Shown piece by piece: positions 34,953 to 44,800 of a DNA stretch of 64,000 bases. The position numbers were made by a program, and so were the translations under genes. Under the pieces are notes generated by a model. The model searched no databases and had not been told where the DNA came from. It saw only the letters and a program-made list of their open reading frames with translations. Numbering within the stretch: the stretch's first letter is position 1; each line of letters starts with the position of its first letter. The DNA lies in the NCBI RefSeq assembly GCF_024343575.1, contig NZ_RJUA01000130.1, forward strand, positions 2,217 to 66,216, written 5' to 3'. This DNA is from Lacihabitans sp. LS3-19 (GTDB lineage Bacteria > Bacteroidota > Bacteroidia > Cytophagales > Spirosomataceae).

Positions 34953-36574
34953 TGAGGAAGATTACTGCTTATTTCGTCGTATTATTCTCATTAACAAGTG
35001 TTTATGGGCAGTTGTCTTCAAGTAATTTGCCGATTTTTGTTATAAATACAAAAGGGCAAACAATAGTAGATGAGCCTAAAATATTGGCTGAGATGCAAGT
35101 GATTTATAATGGAGAAGGGAAAATTAATAATTTGTCTGACAAAAATTTTCATTACAATAGCTTCGTCGGAATAGAGTACAGAGGCTCTAGTTCTCAATCT
35201 TTCCCCAAAAAACCTTATTCTATAGAACTTCGGAATTCAAAAGGCGAGAATAATCCACTGGCTTTATGTGGTCTTCCCCAAGATTCGGACTGGATTCTGT
35301 TCGCCTCATACAATGAAAAGAGCTTGATGCACAATGTGTTATCTATGAGTTTGGCTAGGCAAATTGGTATGAATGGAAGCCGGACAAAATATGTGGAGGT
35401 CATAGTAAATGGCCAATACGATGGTGTTTATGTATTGATGGAGAAAATAAAAGTGGATAAAAACAGAGTAAATATAGCCAATTTAAAGCAGGAGGATATA
35501 GCAGGGGATGAATTAACTGGAGGTTATATCATAAAAATAGACAAAGCCACGGGGACTAATTATGGAAGTTTCTTTTCTGACTTTACCAATGTTTATGGTT
35601 CAAAAGTTCAATATTTTTATCATTTGCCTAAAACCATAAATACTACCCAAAAAGAGTATATCAGAAACTATGTTAAAAAGTTTGAGACTGCGGTTTATGG
35701 CAAAGATTATAAAGACGATTTAATTGGATATAAACAATATGTTGATTTGCCATCTTTTGCTAAAATGTTTATAATCAATGAAGTTTCCCGAAATATTGAT
35801 GGATACCGAATAAGTTCCTATTTCTACAAAGACAAGGACTCAAAAGGCGGAAAATTGGTAGCAAGCCCTCCTTGGGACTATGATATTAGTTACGGGAATG
35901 CGGATTATTGTCAAGGAAACAGGTTTGATCTTTGGGCTTATAAATTCAATGATATTTGCTCCACAGATTATTGGCAAGTACCTGGATTTTGGTCCAAAAT
36001 GGTTTCTGACCCAGCTTTCGTTGCAGAATTGAAAACTTTTTATTTTAAAGAAAGAGAGACTGGTGGAGTCTTTGACTATGACAGGATTTTGAAAGAAATA
36101 AATGAATATCAAGTTGAATTAAAAGACGCTTATAAAAGGAATTTTGTAAGATGGCCTATTTTAGGTGTTTATGTTTGGCCTGGCCCACAACCTGTGCCAA
36201 ATACATGGGAAGGAGAAATCAACGAATTGACTTTATGGCTTAGATTAAGGCTACAATGGCTAGATGCCAATATGCCGACGGAGTTTGTATTGACAGCAAA
36301 TGAGCTACCTGAAGAACAAATAAAAGTAACTGCCTTTCCGAATCCTTTTGTAGATAAACTTCAGGTAAACATTATAAGCCAAAATATACAAGATGTGGAA
36401 ATTTCTTTCTCGGATGCTTTAGGAAAGGCTGTTTTGTACAAAAAAGTAAAACTAATTGTTGGTGAAAATACGATATCATTTGACGAAATTCCTAATGTCA
36501 ATCAGTATTTGTTTATGAAAGTTAAAACTAAAGATGGCGATGTGGATTTGAAGAAAGTTTTGAGGGTTAGGTAA
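34952..36574 (+). CDS. Secreted CotH-kinase-like protein with T9SS C-terminal domain
   Basis: A 540-residue exported protein: signal peptide 1-19, a CotH kinase-like domain (about 40-425) with the glycine-rich GIEYRGSSSQSFPKKPYSIE, VNGQYDGVYVLMEKI, GGYIIKIDKATG and the catalytic-site-like PPWDYDISYGNADY, and a T9SS type A sorting domain at the end (about 450-540, VTAFPNPFVDKLQVNI). CotH proteins phosphorylate serines on secreted or spore proteins; substrates here are unknown. The sorting domain predicts export across the outer membrane by T9SS. It overlaps hemJ by one base and ends 4 bases before the opposing Uma2 gene. Confidence 0.92.
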   Translation: MRKITAYFVVLFSLTSVYGQLSSSNLPIFVINTKGQTIVDEPKILAEMQVIYNGEGKINNLSDKNFHYNSFVGIEYRGSSSQSFPKKPYSIELRNSKGENNPLALCGLPQDSDWILFASYNEKSLMHNVLSMSLARQIGMNGSRTKYVEVIVNGQYDGVYVLMEKIKVDKNRVNIANLKQEDIAGDELTGGYIIKIDKATGTNYGSFFSDFTNVYGSKVQYFYHLPKTINTTQKEYIRNYVKKFETAVYGKDYKDDLIGYKQYVDLPSFAKMFIINEVSRNIDGYRISSYFYKDKDSKGGKLVASPPWDYDISYGNADYCQGNRFDLWAYKFNDICSTDYWQVPGFWSKMVSDPAFVAELKTFYFKERETGGVFDYDRILKEINEYQVELKDAYKRNFVRWPILGVYVWPGPQPVPNTWEGEINELTLWLRLRLQWLDANMPTEFVLTANELPEEQIKVTAFPNPFVDKLQVNIISQNIQDVEISFSDALGKAVLYKKVKLIVGENTISFDEIPNVNQYLFMKVKTKDGDVDLKKVLRVR

Positions 36575-36578
36575 TTTT

Positions 36579-37157
36579 TTACTCTTCCAATATTTCACTC
36601 ATAATTATTTCCAAGTCTACAAGTACATTTTTTCCATCTAATTTGTTTTTAAAAGGCACACTTTCAATAGTGTTTTCAAAATATACCATAGTTTCTTGAG
36701 ATTGTGGACTTACAAGCCAAGCCAATTTAACACCGTTTTCCATCCACTTTTCCATTTTTTGTTTTAATTCGGCTTGATTGTCAGTTTCTGACTGAAGTTC
36801 AATAATAAAGTCAGGGACGAGTTTTGGAATAGACTTTTTTTCCTTTAAACTTAAATTTTGCCATCTTCCTTTCGATATCCAAGCTACGTCTGGTCCTTTC
36901 ATTGAAGAATCTGGCAGGAAAAATGCAGAATTAGACTCGAAAATTGTTCCCGTTTTTTTCTTTCTATTCCATAGTCCCAATTCAATTAAAATTAGGCTAT
37001 TAAACGAACTAGTAAGTGCATAAGTTGGCGACATATTTATTAAAATTTGACCTTTTTCATCTCTTTCAATATTTAAATCAGGGTTTGCTAAACACAGCGA
37101 TATGAGTTCTTCATCTGAGAACTTACCTATACTTGGAATATTTAAAGGCATTACCAT
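36579..37157 (-). CDS. Uma2-family (DUF820) restriction endonuclease-like protein
   Basis: A 192-residue cytosolic protein of the Uma2 family, with a PD-(D/E)xK nuclease fold: MKGPDVAWISKGRW (PD), PDFIIELQSETDN (the E-x-Q/K position) and WMENGVKLAWLVSP. The family is very common in cyanobacteria and Bacteroidota; its role is undefined. The core residues are kept. The start could be at residue 3 (MPLN). It has a strong promoter of its own at 37180-37210. The gene is probably recently transferred, as homologues come in many unrelated copies, but nothing in base composition marks it. Confidence 0.85.
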   Translation of the reverse strand: MVMPLNIPSIGKFSDEELISLCLANPDLNIERDEKGQILINMSPTYALTSSFNSLILIELGLWNRKKKTGTIFESNSAFFLPDSSMKGPDVAWISKGRWQNLSLKEKKSIPKLVPDFIIELQSETDNQAELKQKMEKWMENGVKLAWLVSPQSQETMVYFENTIESVPFKNKLDGKNVLVDLEIIMSEILEE

Positions 37158-37179
37158 CTTAAAATCAATTAAATGTTTT

Positions 37180-37210
37180 CAAAAATATGCATTTTAAAAT
37201 TTTAAACCAA
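37180..37210 (-). promoter_or_regulatory. Candidate promoter of the Uma2 gene
   Basis: On the minus strand TTG (37208-37210), 20 bases, TATTTTTG (37180-37187). The expected start point is near 37173, about 16 bases before the ATG at 37157. Confidence 0.5.
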
Positions 37211-37213
37211 ATT

Positions 37214-37669
37214 TTAAATCTTCACCATTAACTTATGAGGAATACCGTCTTCTATATAATCTTCGTTTATACTTTTGAAACTAAAAGATTCATAAAAGTG
37301 CTCTAAATATGCCTGTGCACCTATTTTTATGGGCTTGTTTCCATACAATTCTTGGATTTTATCAATCGACTTTCCGAAAATTTCTCTTCCGTAACCTTTT
37401 CCTCTGCCATCTTGAGAAGCTACTACGCGGCCAATGCTTAGGTGGTTTGGATAATAAACGTTTTCATCGAAAAGCCTTGTATAAGCCATTAATTTGTTTT
37501 CCTCGTTATACCCTAAAAAATGCATAGCCTTTTGGTCTTTAAAGTCCAGATCCTGAAAAGGGCAGTTTTGCTCAACCACAAAAACTTCCAACCTTAAAGC
37601 TATAAGTTCATAAAGTTCTTCAAGTTTTAATTCATTAAAGGCCTTACATTCTATCCGAAGATTCCCCAT
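37214..37669 (-). CDS. ElaA-like GNAT acetyltransferase
   Basis: A 151-residue GNAT protein of the ElaA type: LIALRLEVFVVEQNCPFQDLDFKD at the start, a central LSIGRVVASQDGRGKGYGREI, which includes the acetyl-CoA-binding loop RGKGYG, and GAQAYLEHFYESFSFK near the end. I chose ATG 37669 because it opens directly on the family core; the upstream ATG at 37732 would overlap the divergent TatD-like gene. Substrate unknown. Confidence 0.9.
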   Translation of the reverse strand: MGNLRIECKAFNELKLEELYELIALRLEVFVVEQNCPFQDLDFKDQKAMHFLGYNEENKLMAYTRLFDENVYYPNHLSIGRVVASQDGRGKGYGREIFGKSIDKIQELYGNKPIKIGAQAYLEHFYESFSFKSINEDYIEDGIPHKLMVKI

Positions 37670-37698
37670 ATTTAGTAATTTTGTCAAAAATATTAAAA

Positions 37699-38364
37699 AT
37701 GCTGGTTGACATTCATAGCCACCAAATCGCATCTGAGCCCAATATAAAAAAATTTTTCAATTTAGATATTACTGAGGAAGTGCTAAATTTTGATTTGGAG
37801 AGTTTTTTTGGTAACAACACTTCTGTTTCTGTAGGAATTCATCCTTGGAGTGTGAGCGAGAATACCGAACAATTAGATTTTTTAGAGGCTATTATTTCAG
37901 ATTCTCGTGTGAAGGCTATTGGAGAAATAGGATTGGACAAGTTAAAAGGTCCAGATTTAAAACTTCAAGAGGATGTTTTTCTGAAACAAATCAGATTAGC
38001 AGAGCGAGTAAGGAAGCCTATTATTATTCATTGTGTCAGAAGTTTTAATGAGCTTATTGGAATAAAAAAAATCATTAAGCCCAAAGTATCTATGATAGTT
38101 CATGGGTTCAATAAAAAGCCAGAAGTTGCTACTGAGTTGATAAAAAAAGGCTTTATTCTTTCTTTTGGAAAGGCTCTTTTAGATTCTGATTTGGTGAAAG
38201 AAGCTTTGAAATTATGCCCAATTGAGCAAGTTTTTTTTGAAACTGATGACGATCAAGACTTGGATATAAGTCAGGTTTATGAGGTGGCGTCAAAAGTTTT
38301 AAATATTTCAATAACAGACTTAGAAGAGAAAATTTATCAAAATTACCTAGAATTATATTTATGA
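37699..38364 (+). CDS. TatD-family metal-dependent hydrolase (short form)
   Basis: A 221-residue hydrolase with the TatD layout: the metal-binding DIHSH at residues 4-8, VSVGIHPWS, AIGEIGLD (metal-bridging Glu), PIIIHCVRSF, MIVHGF and the C-terminal FFETDDD with the last Asp. It is shorter than the usual 255 residues and lacks part of the central barrel, as in other Bacteroidota. TatD proteins are 3'-5' exonucleases. The ATG at 37699 puts the metal motif right after the start; an earlier TTG at 37681 would add six residues. It overlaps tcdA by 4 bases (ATGA). Confidence 0.88.
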   Translation: MLVDIHSHQIASEPNIKKFFNLDITEEVLNFDLESFFGNNTSVSVGIHPWSVSENTEQLDFLEAIISDSRVKAIGEIGLDKLKGPDLKLQEDVFLKQIRLAERVRKPIIIHCVRSFNELIGIKKIIKPKVSMIVHGFNKKPEVATELIKKGFILSFGKALLDSDLVKEALKLCPIEQVFFETDDDQDLDISQVYEVASKVLNISITDLEEKIYQNYLELYL

Positions 38365-39140
38365 GCGATTTGGCTTGGCTCTCGCGTAGTGAGCTTTTGA
38401 TGGGAAAAGAAAATATTGACAAACTTCAGAAATCGCATGTTTTGGTGGTTGGTTTAGGCGGAGTTGGTTCATTCGCTGCAGAGTTTATTTGTAGAGCTGG
38501 AGTAGGGGAGATGACCATAGTAGATGGCGATGTAGTAGATCCTTCTAACCGAAATAGGCAGTTGCCTGCTCTCTTTACCACACATGGAGAAAGCAAGGCT
38601 GAGTGGATGAAAGATCGGCTTTTAGCTATAAATCCTGAGCTTAAACTCACGGTTTTGAACGAGTTTCTTTCACCTGAGCGGTGTGAAGAACTTCTTAGAA
38701 ATGACTACGATTATGTGATGGATTGTATTGATAGTATTACACCAAAACTAACGCTTTTGCAGGCTGCATATAAAAGTGGCAAAAAAGTGGTGAGCTCAAT
38801 GGGTGCTGGTGGAAAAATGGACCCTACGCAAATTAGAGTAGCAGATTTGTTTGATACATTTACTTGTAAGTTAGCATTTTATGTTAGGAAAAGGCTGAAG
38901 AAAATGGATGTAGGCAAGGGTATAAAAGCTGTTTTTTCTTTAGAAGAATACGACAAAGCATCATTGATAATGACGGATGGCTCTAATTTTAAGCAATCCG
39001 CTTATGGCACTATATCCTATTTACCAGCTGCGTTTGGAGGAGTTGCATCTTCAGTTGTTATCAGAGACTTATTGGATATTGGTATAGAAACTCAGAAACG
39101 TCCAAAAATGATGAAAGGAAGCAAAATAAAAAAGAAATAA
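38361..39140 (+). CDS. tcdA: tRNA threonylcarbamoyladenosine dehydratase
   Basis: A 259-residue E1-like enzyme that cyclises t6A37 of tRNA to ct6A in an ATP-dependent step. The nucleotide-binding loop GLGGVGS is at 31-37 and is followed by IVDGDVVDPSNRNRQ, YVMDCIDSITPKLTLL and GAGGKMDPTQIRVADLFDT, all typical of TcdA (CsdL). It lacks the CxxC zinc pair of ThiF/MoeB, which helps separate it from these. The start overlaps the TatD-like gene by 4 bases, so the two are co-translated. Confidence 0.92.
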   Translation: MSDLAWLSRSELLMGKENIDKLQKSHVLVVGLGGVGSFAAEFICRAGVGEMTIVDGDVVDPSNRNRQLPALFTTHGESKAEWMKDRLLAINPELKLTVLNEFLSPERCEELLRNDYDYVMDCIDSITPKLTLLQAAYKSGKKVVSSMGAGGKMDPTQIRVADLFDTFTCKLAFYVRKRLKKMDVGKGIKAVFSLEEYDKASLIMTDGSNFKQSAYGTISYLPAAFGGVASSVVIRDLLDIGIETQKRPKMMKGSKIKKK

Positions 39141-39143
39141 AAA

Positions 39144-39165
39144 AAGCCACGATTGCTCGTGGCTT
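39144..39165. terminator. Terminator between tcdA and the VWA gene
   Basis: Stem AAGCCACGA (39144-39152) with TCGTGGCTT (39157-39165), TTGC loop. On the minus strand it is followed by seven T, so it serves the VWA gene best; it may also end the tcdA transcript. Confidence 0.85.
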
Positions 39166-39185
39166 CAAATATTTTCAATCAAAAA

Positions 39186-40196
39186 TTAATTTGAAGTTAT
39201 TATCTCAAATTTCAGTTTTCTAGGATCTGATTTCGAAATAATCTGTTGATTTCTAATGTATTCCAAATTGTAAACATTCGAAATTACTTTTCCAAACTTC
39301 GTAAATACATCTTTAAGTTCTTTAACAGTAGTAGGGAAACTTGCTGAGCCTCCACTCGCCAATTTTGTCAATACCGTTTTGTCAACGCCACCTGTTCCAT
39401 TTAGTCCGATACAGAAACTCGTAATTTTATAAGAATTTTTATCAGACTTTATTTTGCCTAATAGGTAATCAGGATTAACCGAAGGCGGTGCCATGTTATC
39501 AGAGCCATCTGTAAAAGTAAATAAAACTCTGGATTGCGACTTAGAGCTTTGTAACATATCTATTCCAGAATCCATGGCTTCGTATAAAGCTGTAAATTTT
39601 CCTTGTTTTAGGCCCTTCACATAATTTTTAAGTGCTTCCTTGTCGGTTGTTAATGGAAACTCATTTACGGTATCCGAGAAATCCACAATTCCCATTTTTA
39701 CAACTTTTCTGTCTGTGAATATTTTTTCAATAAAATCGTTGGCGTATGTTTTAATTGTTTCAAAATCAGTGCCTAATGACTCACTTCTGTCTAAAACCAA
39801 AACCACACTGATATCTTCAGACTGACTGAATGACATGGTAAATTCCACGTCTTTTTTCCAGTCATTGGTTTCTTTTTTAAACTCATAGGCGTTTATTTGT
39901 TCGATATTGTAATTGTTAGAATATTCATCTATAATTCTAAAATTATCAATAATAACCTTTGTGCCTGCTGGGCCATCTACTTCTCCGCCGAAAGTTTTTG
40001 AGAAGTCAATTTTAATTTCTCTTGATGTTTTTAGCTCATCAAATCTCACCTCTGGGCTTCTGCCCGAAGTATTCCAGAAGTCTAAATAAATCTCGAAATT
40101 GGTACCTTTTGGATTTACACCGCCACTACCGCAGCTTACCAAAACTAATGTGAGTAGAACTGTCTTAAGGATTAAGAAAGCATTTCTTATTTTCAT
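39186..40196 (-). CDS. VWA-domain lipoprotein
   Basis: A 336-residue lipoprotein. I start at the ATG at 40196, because it gives a proper signal with lipobox LVLVSCGSG; the ATG 14 codons upstream adds a hydrophilic lead. The mature part has a von Willebrand type A domain with the MIDAS motif VLVLDRSESLG (DxSxS) and TFTDGSDN, which binds a metal and a protein ligand. The N-terminal region (about 40-130) is a beta domain of unknown type. Probably outer-membrane or periplasmic, in protein-protein contact. Confidence 0.85.
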   Translation of the reverse strand: MKIRNAFLILKTVLLTLVLVSCGSGGVNPKGTNFEIYLDFWNTSGRSPEVRFDELKTSREIKIDFSKTFGGEVDGPAGTKVIIDNFRIIDEYSNNYNIEQINAYEFKKETNDWKKDVEFTMSFSQSEDISVVLVLDRSESLGTDFETIKTYANDFIEKIFTDRKVVKMGIVDFSDTVNEFPLTTDKEALKNYVKGLKQGKFTALYEAMDSGIDMLQSSKSQSRVLFTFTDGSDNMAPPSVNPDYLLGKIKSDKNSYKITSFCIGLNGTGGVDKTVLTKLASGGSASFPTTVKELKDVFTKFGKVISNVYNLEYIRNQQIISKSDPRKLKFEIITSN

Positions 40197-40295
40197 CGGA
40201 TTAAAATTTATTGTCAGCTTTGGAAACGAAAACATCATGCCAAAACTTTCATTTGCACGTAAAATTATTGCAAATTTGCATAAAAAATCTGAAAA

Positions 40296-40892
40296 ATGAA
40301 CATTGGAGTGGTAATTTTAGCTGCTGGAGAGTCAAAAAGAATGGGAGCACCTAAACAGATTCTGCCGATTTTCGGCGTGCCGATGCTTAAATATTTGATA
40401 GATGAAGTGATTGATACTGAGGCTCATCCCATAACTGTTGTGGTTGGTGCTAACAAATCCAAGATTGTTCCATTACTTGAAAACATACCAATTGGCATCA
40501 TAGACAACACCGAATGGGCCAAAGGGATTGGTACTTCAATAAAAATGGGATTAGTAGGCTCGTATTTGATTACAAAAGGATTTGACGGCCTAATTTTTAT
40601 GACTTCAGATATGCCTTATGTTACTTCGGAACTTATAACTAAACTTATTCAGGCAGCCAAAAACCATCCTGAGAAAAGCATCATTTGCTCAGAATACAAT
40701 GGTGTAAAAGGAGTTCCTGTTTTGCTAAAAAAAGAAAGGTTTGAGGATATTTTAGATATGAAGCCCGAAGATGGAGCGAAACAATTCTTTGCAAAATATC
40801 CAGATGAGATTTTTTCTGTGCCATTTGATTTGGGGCAAATTGACCTAGACACCAAAGAAGATTACTATAATTTTTTACAATCTAAAAACTAA
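40296..40892 (+). CDS. MobA-like NTP transferase (MocA family)
   Basis: A 198-residue nucleotidyltransferase-fold protein: ILAAGESKRMGAPKQILPI at residues 7-25 binds the nucleotide, and IFMTSDMPYVTSELI is the metal-binding strand. It belongs to the MocA/MobA-like group, which attach CMP or GMP to molybdopterin or act on unknown sugars or cofactors. No molybdenum genes are nearby, so the substrate is uncertain. It is 4 bases before the acyltransferase gene. Confidence 0.85.
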   Translation: MNIGVVILAAGESKRMGAPKQILPIFGVPMLKYLIDEVIDTEAHPITVVVGANKSKIVPLLENIPIGIIDNTEWAKGIGTSIKMGLVGSYLITKGFDGLIFMTSDMPYVTSELITKLIQAAKNHPEKSIICSEYNGVKGVPVLLKKERFEDILDMKPEDGAKQFFAKYPDEIFSVPFDLGQIDLDTKEDYYNFLQSKN

Positions 40893-40895
40893 TTC

Positions 40896-41804
40896 ATGCA
40901 GGCGGTTGCGTATTACTTGGTACTTCCTTTTTTGTATTTCTTCTCTATTTTACCTATTTCTGTATTATATTTCTTTTCTAGGTTTTTGATTTATCCAGTT
41001 CTTTATCAGTTGGTTGGCTATCGGAAAGCTGTAGTTAGAAACAATATCGCAAATTCATTCCCAGAAAAGTCTCAAGCAGAAAAACTACAAATCGAGAAAG
41101 ATTTTTTTCATTATCTAGGAGACCTTTTTGTAGAGACCATCAAAAGTTTTACAATTTCCGAAAAAGCTCTTTTGAAAAGAATAAGTTTTCAGAATCTTGA
41201 AATATTAGAGCCCTATTTCGAAAAGAACCAAAACGTAATCATCACACTTGGTCACATTGGGAATTACGAAATGATCGCCAAAGCCATGCCTTTTCATTTT
41301 AAACACAAAGTCTTGGTGCCTTATCATAAAATGAGTAATCCGTTTTTTAATCAATTGTTCTATAAGTCTAGGACTGCCTTCGGTGCTGTTTTTTTTCCAA
41401 CCTTCGATACTTTTGCTAACATCAAAAAAGACTACGGACAGCCGTTTGCACTTACACTGGCCAACGATCAATCTGCTCAGCCTAACAAATCTTTTTGGGT
41501 AAGGTTTTTAAATCAAGACACTACTTTTTTTATAGGTACAGAAAAAATCGCTCAGCAGTTTAATTATCCTGTAGCGTTTGCTCATGTTACTGTTCCTCAA
41601 AAAGGTCACTATGATATGAGATTGGAATTGATATCAGATAATCCTAAAAGTGAACCCGAAGGAGAAATAATGACCCAACATGCTCAAATGTTAGAAAAAG
41701 ACATAATTGTAGCACCCAAATATTGGCTTTGGACACACAAAAGATGGAAGCATAAACGTCCTGAAGGTGTTGGTTTCGGTTTTAATATTTCTAAAAAACC
41801 TTAA
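40896..41804 (+). CDS. LpxL/HtrB-type lipid A acyltransferase
   Basis: A 302-residue membrane-associated acyltransferase of the lysophospholipid/lauroyl type. One N-terminal hydrophobic anchor (about 5-40) and the catalytic HX4E motif H120-IGNY-E125 in TLGHIGNYEM are visible, followed by ANDQSAQPNKS and the region APKYWLWTHKRWKHKRP near the end, a hallmark of LpxL/LpxM. It adds the secondary acyl chains of lipid A. It is 3 bases after the MobA-like gene, and its last 4 bases overlap the opposing dnaE. Confidence 0.92.
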   Translation: MQAVAYYLVLPFLYFFSILPISVLYFFSRFLIYPVLYQLVGYRKAVVRNNIANSFPEKSQAEKLQIEKDFFHYLGDLFVETIKSFTISEKALLKRISFQNLEILEPYFEKNQNVIITLGHIGNYEMIAKAMPFHFKHKVLVPYHKMSNPFFNQLFYKSRTAFGAVFFPTFDTFANIKKDYGQPFALTLANDQSAQPNKSFWVRFLNQDTTFFIGTEKIAQQFNYPVAFAHVTVPQKGHYDMRLELISDNPKSEPEGEIMTQHAQMLEKDIIVAPKYWLWTHKRWKHKRPEGVGFGFNISKKP

Positions 41805-44800
41805 CCAAAACTTACGTTTTCTTCGCCTACTACCTCAATAAGTTCTTTCTGGATTTCTTTGTTGAGGTCTATTTTCATAGTTCTGGAGAACATCGCCACG
41901 TCGTATCTTTCTTCGGTGTCATATACATTTAGTTTGAAATTAAACTTTCCAGGATTTGACGAGACTATGTCCAGCAAACTATTGATGCTTTTGGTATTTA
42001 TTTCCTTTAAATCCACTTTTACATTTACTTCTTTGAATCGCTTGGCTTTCATGTCATTTAACAGTTCAACCTGAACTGGCTTGAACTCCAATTCGCCCTC
42101 CCGATTCCATTTGGTTTGGATTTTTCCTCTAATACTTACAAAGAATCCTAAACCCAAATAGTTTGAGAATTCCACATAATCCTTTCCAAAAAGCATGATT
42201 TCTAAAGAAGAAGTATAATCCTCAATCTTAAATATTCCGAATGGATTACCATTTTTGGATTGTTTCTGCTGTACAGAGGATATTACACCGCCAACTATAA
42301 ACTCCCTGCCTACATTATCAGGTTCGAAAAGTTGATCTAGCGGCTTACACAGCGACATTTCTATAGAAAACTGGTCTAATGGATGCCCCGAAATATAAAA
42401 TCCTACTACGTCTTTTTCGTATTTAAGTTTTTCTATATCTCCCCATTCTTCTATATTCTCACTTTTAGGTTTTTGGATTTCAAAACCGTTTGTATCACCC
42501 ATTCCACCAAAAAGCGAGTTTTGAGCCGAAGCCTTATCTTCTGCTATTTTGTTGGCGTATCTTATTAGTTTTTCTATAAAAGTCGTTCCCTCAATTTCAT
42601 GGAAATAAACCGCTCTGTGTATATCATCAAAACAGTCAAATGCACCCGCATAAGTCAGCGATTCTAAAGTTTTTTTGTTTACCGTTCTTAGGTTTACTCT
42701 CGTTATAAAATCAAAAATATCCGCAAAAGGCCCATTTTTCTCTCTTTCTTCTATTATCGCGTCAACCGCTGCATCGCCAGTTCCTTTTATGCCACCCAAG
42801 CCAAACCGTATCTCTTTTCTCTTATTTACACTAAACCTCTTGTTTGATTCATTGATGTCAGGCCCCAAAACATTCAAGCCCAATGTTTTACATTCTTCCA
42901 TGAAAAACGTAATCTTGTCGATGTTGCCCAACTGCGAGGTCAATACCCCAGCCATATACTCAGAGGTATAGTGAGCCTTCAGATAAGCCGTTTGATAAGC
43001 CACAAAGGCATAGCAGGTTGAGTGCGATTTGTTAAACGCATACTGAGCAAAAGCCTCCCAGTCCGTCCATATTTTCTCCAAAATTTTGGCATCATGGCCG
43101 TTGGCTTCGCCACCTTCCATAAACTTCACCTTCATTTTGTTCAATACCTCTATCTGCTTTTTACCCATTGCTTTACGCAATACGTCAGCATCTCCCTTGG
43201 TAAAGTTTCCGAGTTTTTGCGACAGAAGCATCACCTGTTCTTGGTACACGGTTATACCATAGGTTTCACCTAAATATTCTTCTACTTCTGGTAAGTCATA
43301 TTTTATTTCCTCTGTGCCGTGTTTACGGGCAATAAAGTTCGGAATATACGCTATCGGACCAGGTCTATAGAGGGCGTTCATAGCTATCAGGTCATCAAAT
43401 CTATCGGGTTTGAGTTCCTTCATGTATTTTTTCATACCGTCAGACTCAAACTGAAATATCGCCGTCGTTTCACCTCTCTGAAACAACTCATATGTTTTTT
43501 CGTCGTCTAGCGGTATGTAGTCTATGTCTATTGTGTGTCCATAATTCTCCTTTATCATCCTAAGAGCCTCCTTAATAATCGAAAGGTTCCTAAGACCCAG
43601 GAAGTCCATTTTTATAACGCCAGCGTCTTCAATAACCTTACCTTCATATTGCGTTATCAGCAAGTCCGAGTCTTTCGAAGTACACACAGGGACAATGTCA
43701 GACAAATCAGACGGGGCAATGATAATTCCCGCTGCATGGATTCCTGTGTTTCGTACAGTTCCTTCCAGCTTTTCGGCTTGTTTAAGTACTTTCGATGTTA
43801 AGTCGTTGCCATTGTACATGTCACGTACTTTTTTCACATTCTCCTGCTCGTCAGGACTCAGACCAAGTTCGTTCAGCGACTTAGGCCCCATCATAGGCAT
43901 GTGTATAAGTTTCTTGAAATCAATGCCATACGAGGGCTTGTCAGGAATTAACTTTGCTATATAGTTAGCATCTGCCAGTGGCAAATCCATCACTCTGGCT
44001 ACATCTTTTATAGACGACTTCGTGGCCATCGTACCATAAGTTATGATCTGTGCAACTTGGTTTTTGCCATATTTTTCAACTACATAATCTATCACTTTCT
44101 GGCGACCTTCATCGTCAAAATCCGTATCAATATCGGGCATCGACTTACGGTCAGGATTCAAGAATCGCTCAAATAGTAGATTATATTTTATGGGGTCAAT
44201 ATTCGTAATTCCTATACAGTAAGCTACCACAGAACCAGCTGCTGATCCTCTTCCAGGGCCAATCATTACGCCCAAATCACGCCCAGCCTGTATAAAGTCC
44301 ATCACAATCAAGAAATACCCAGCAAAACCCATGGTTTTTATAGTAAACAATTCAAAGTCAAGTCTTTCTTGTGTAGTGGTTATTATCTCCCCATACCTTT
44401 TTCTTGCACCTTCAAACGTCAAATGACGCAGATATTCCCACTGATTCAGTTTGTCATCTGCATGTATCTTAAATTCATCAGGAATCGGGAAATTCGGCAG
44501 CATGATATCCTGTTTCAGGTTCAGTTTGTCTATTTTTCCAACTATCTCATTTGTATTGTCAATCGCCTGCGGAATGTCCGCAAACAAGCTGGTCATTTCG
44601 GCTGTGTTTTTAAAATAAAATTGGTCGTTAAAAAACGCAAACCTTGTATCTTTTTTCGACATCGTCTCATCATCAGCAAAGTCTTTGGCTGATGGTGTCG
44701 CCAATTTTTCGTTGGTATTTACACACAGCAAAATATCGTGAGCCACCCAATCCGTCTGATCCACATAGTGACTATCATTGGATGCAATCACTTTTACATT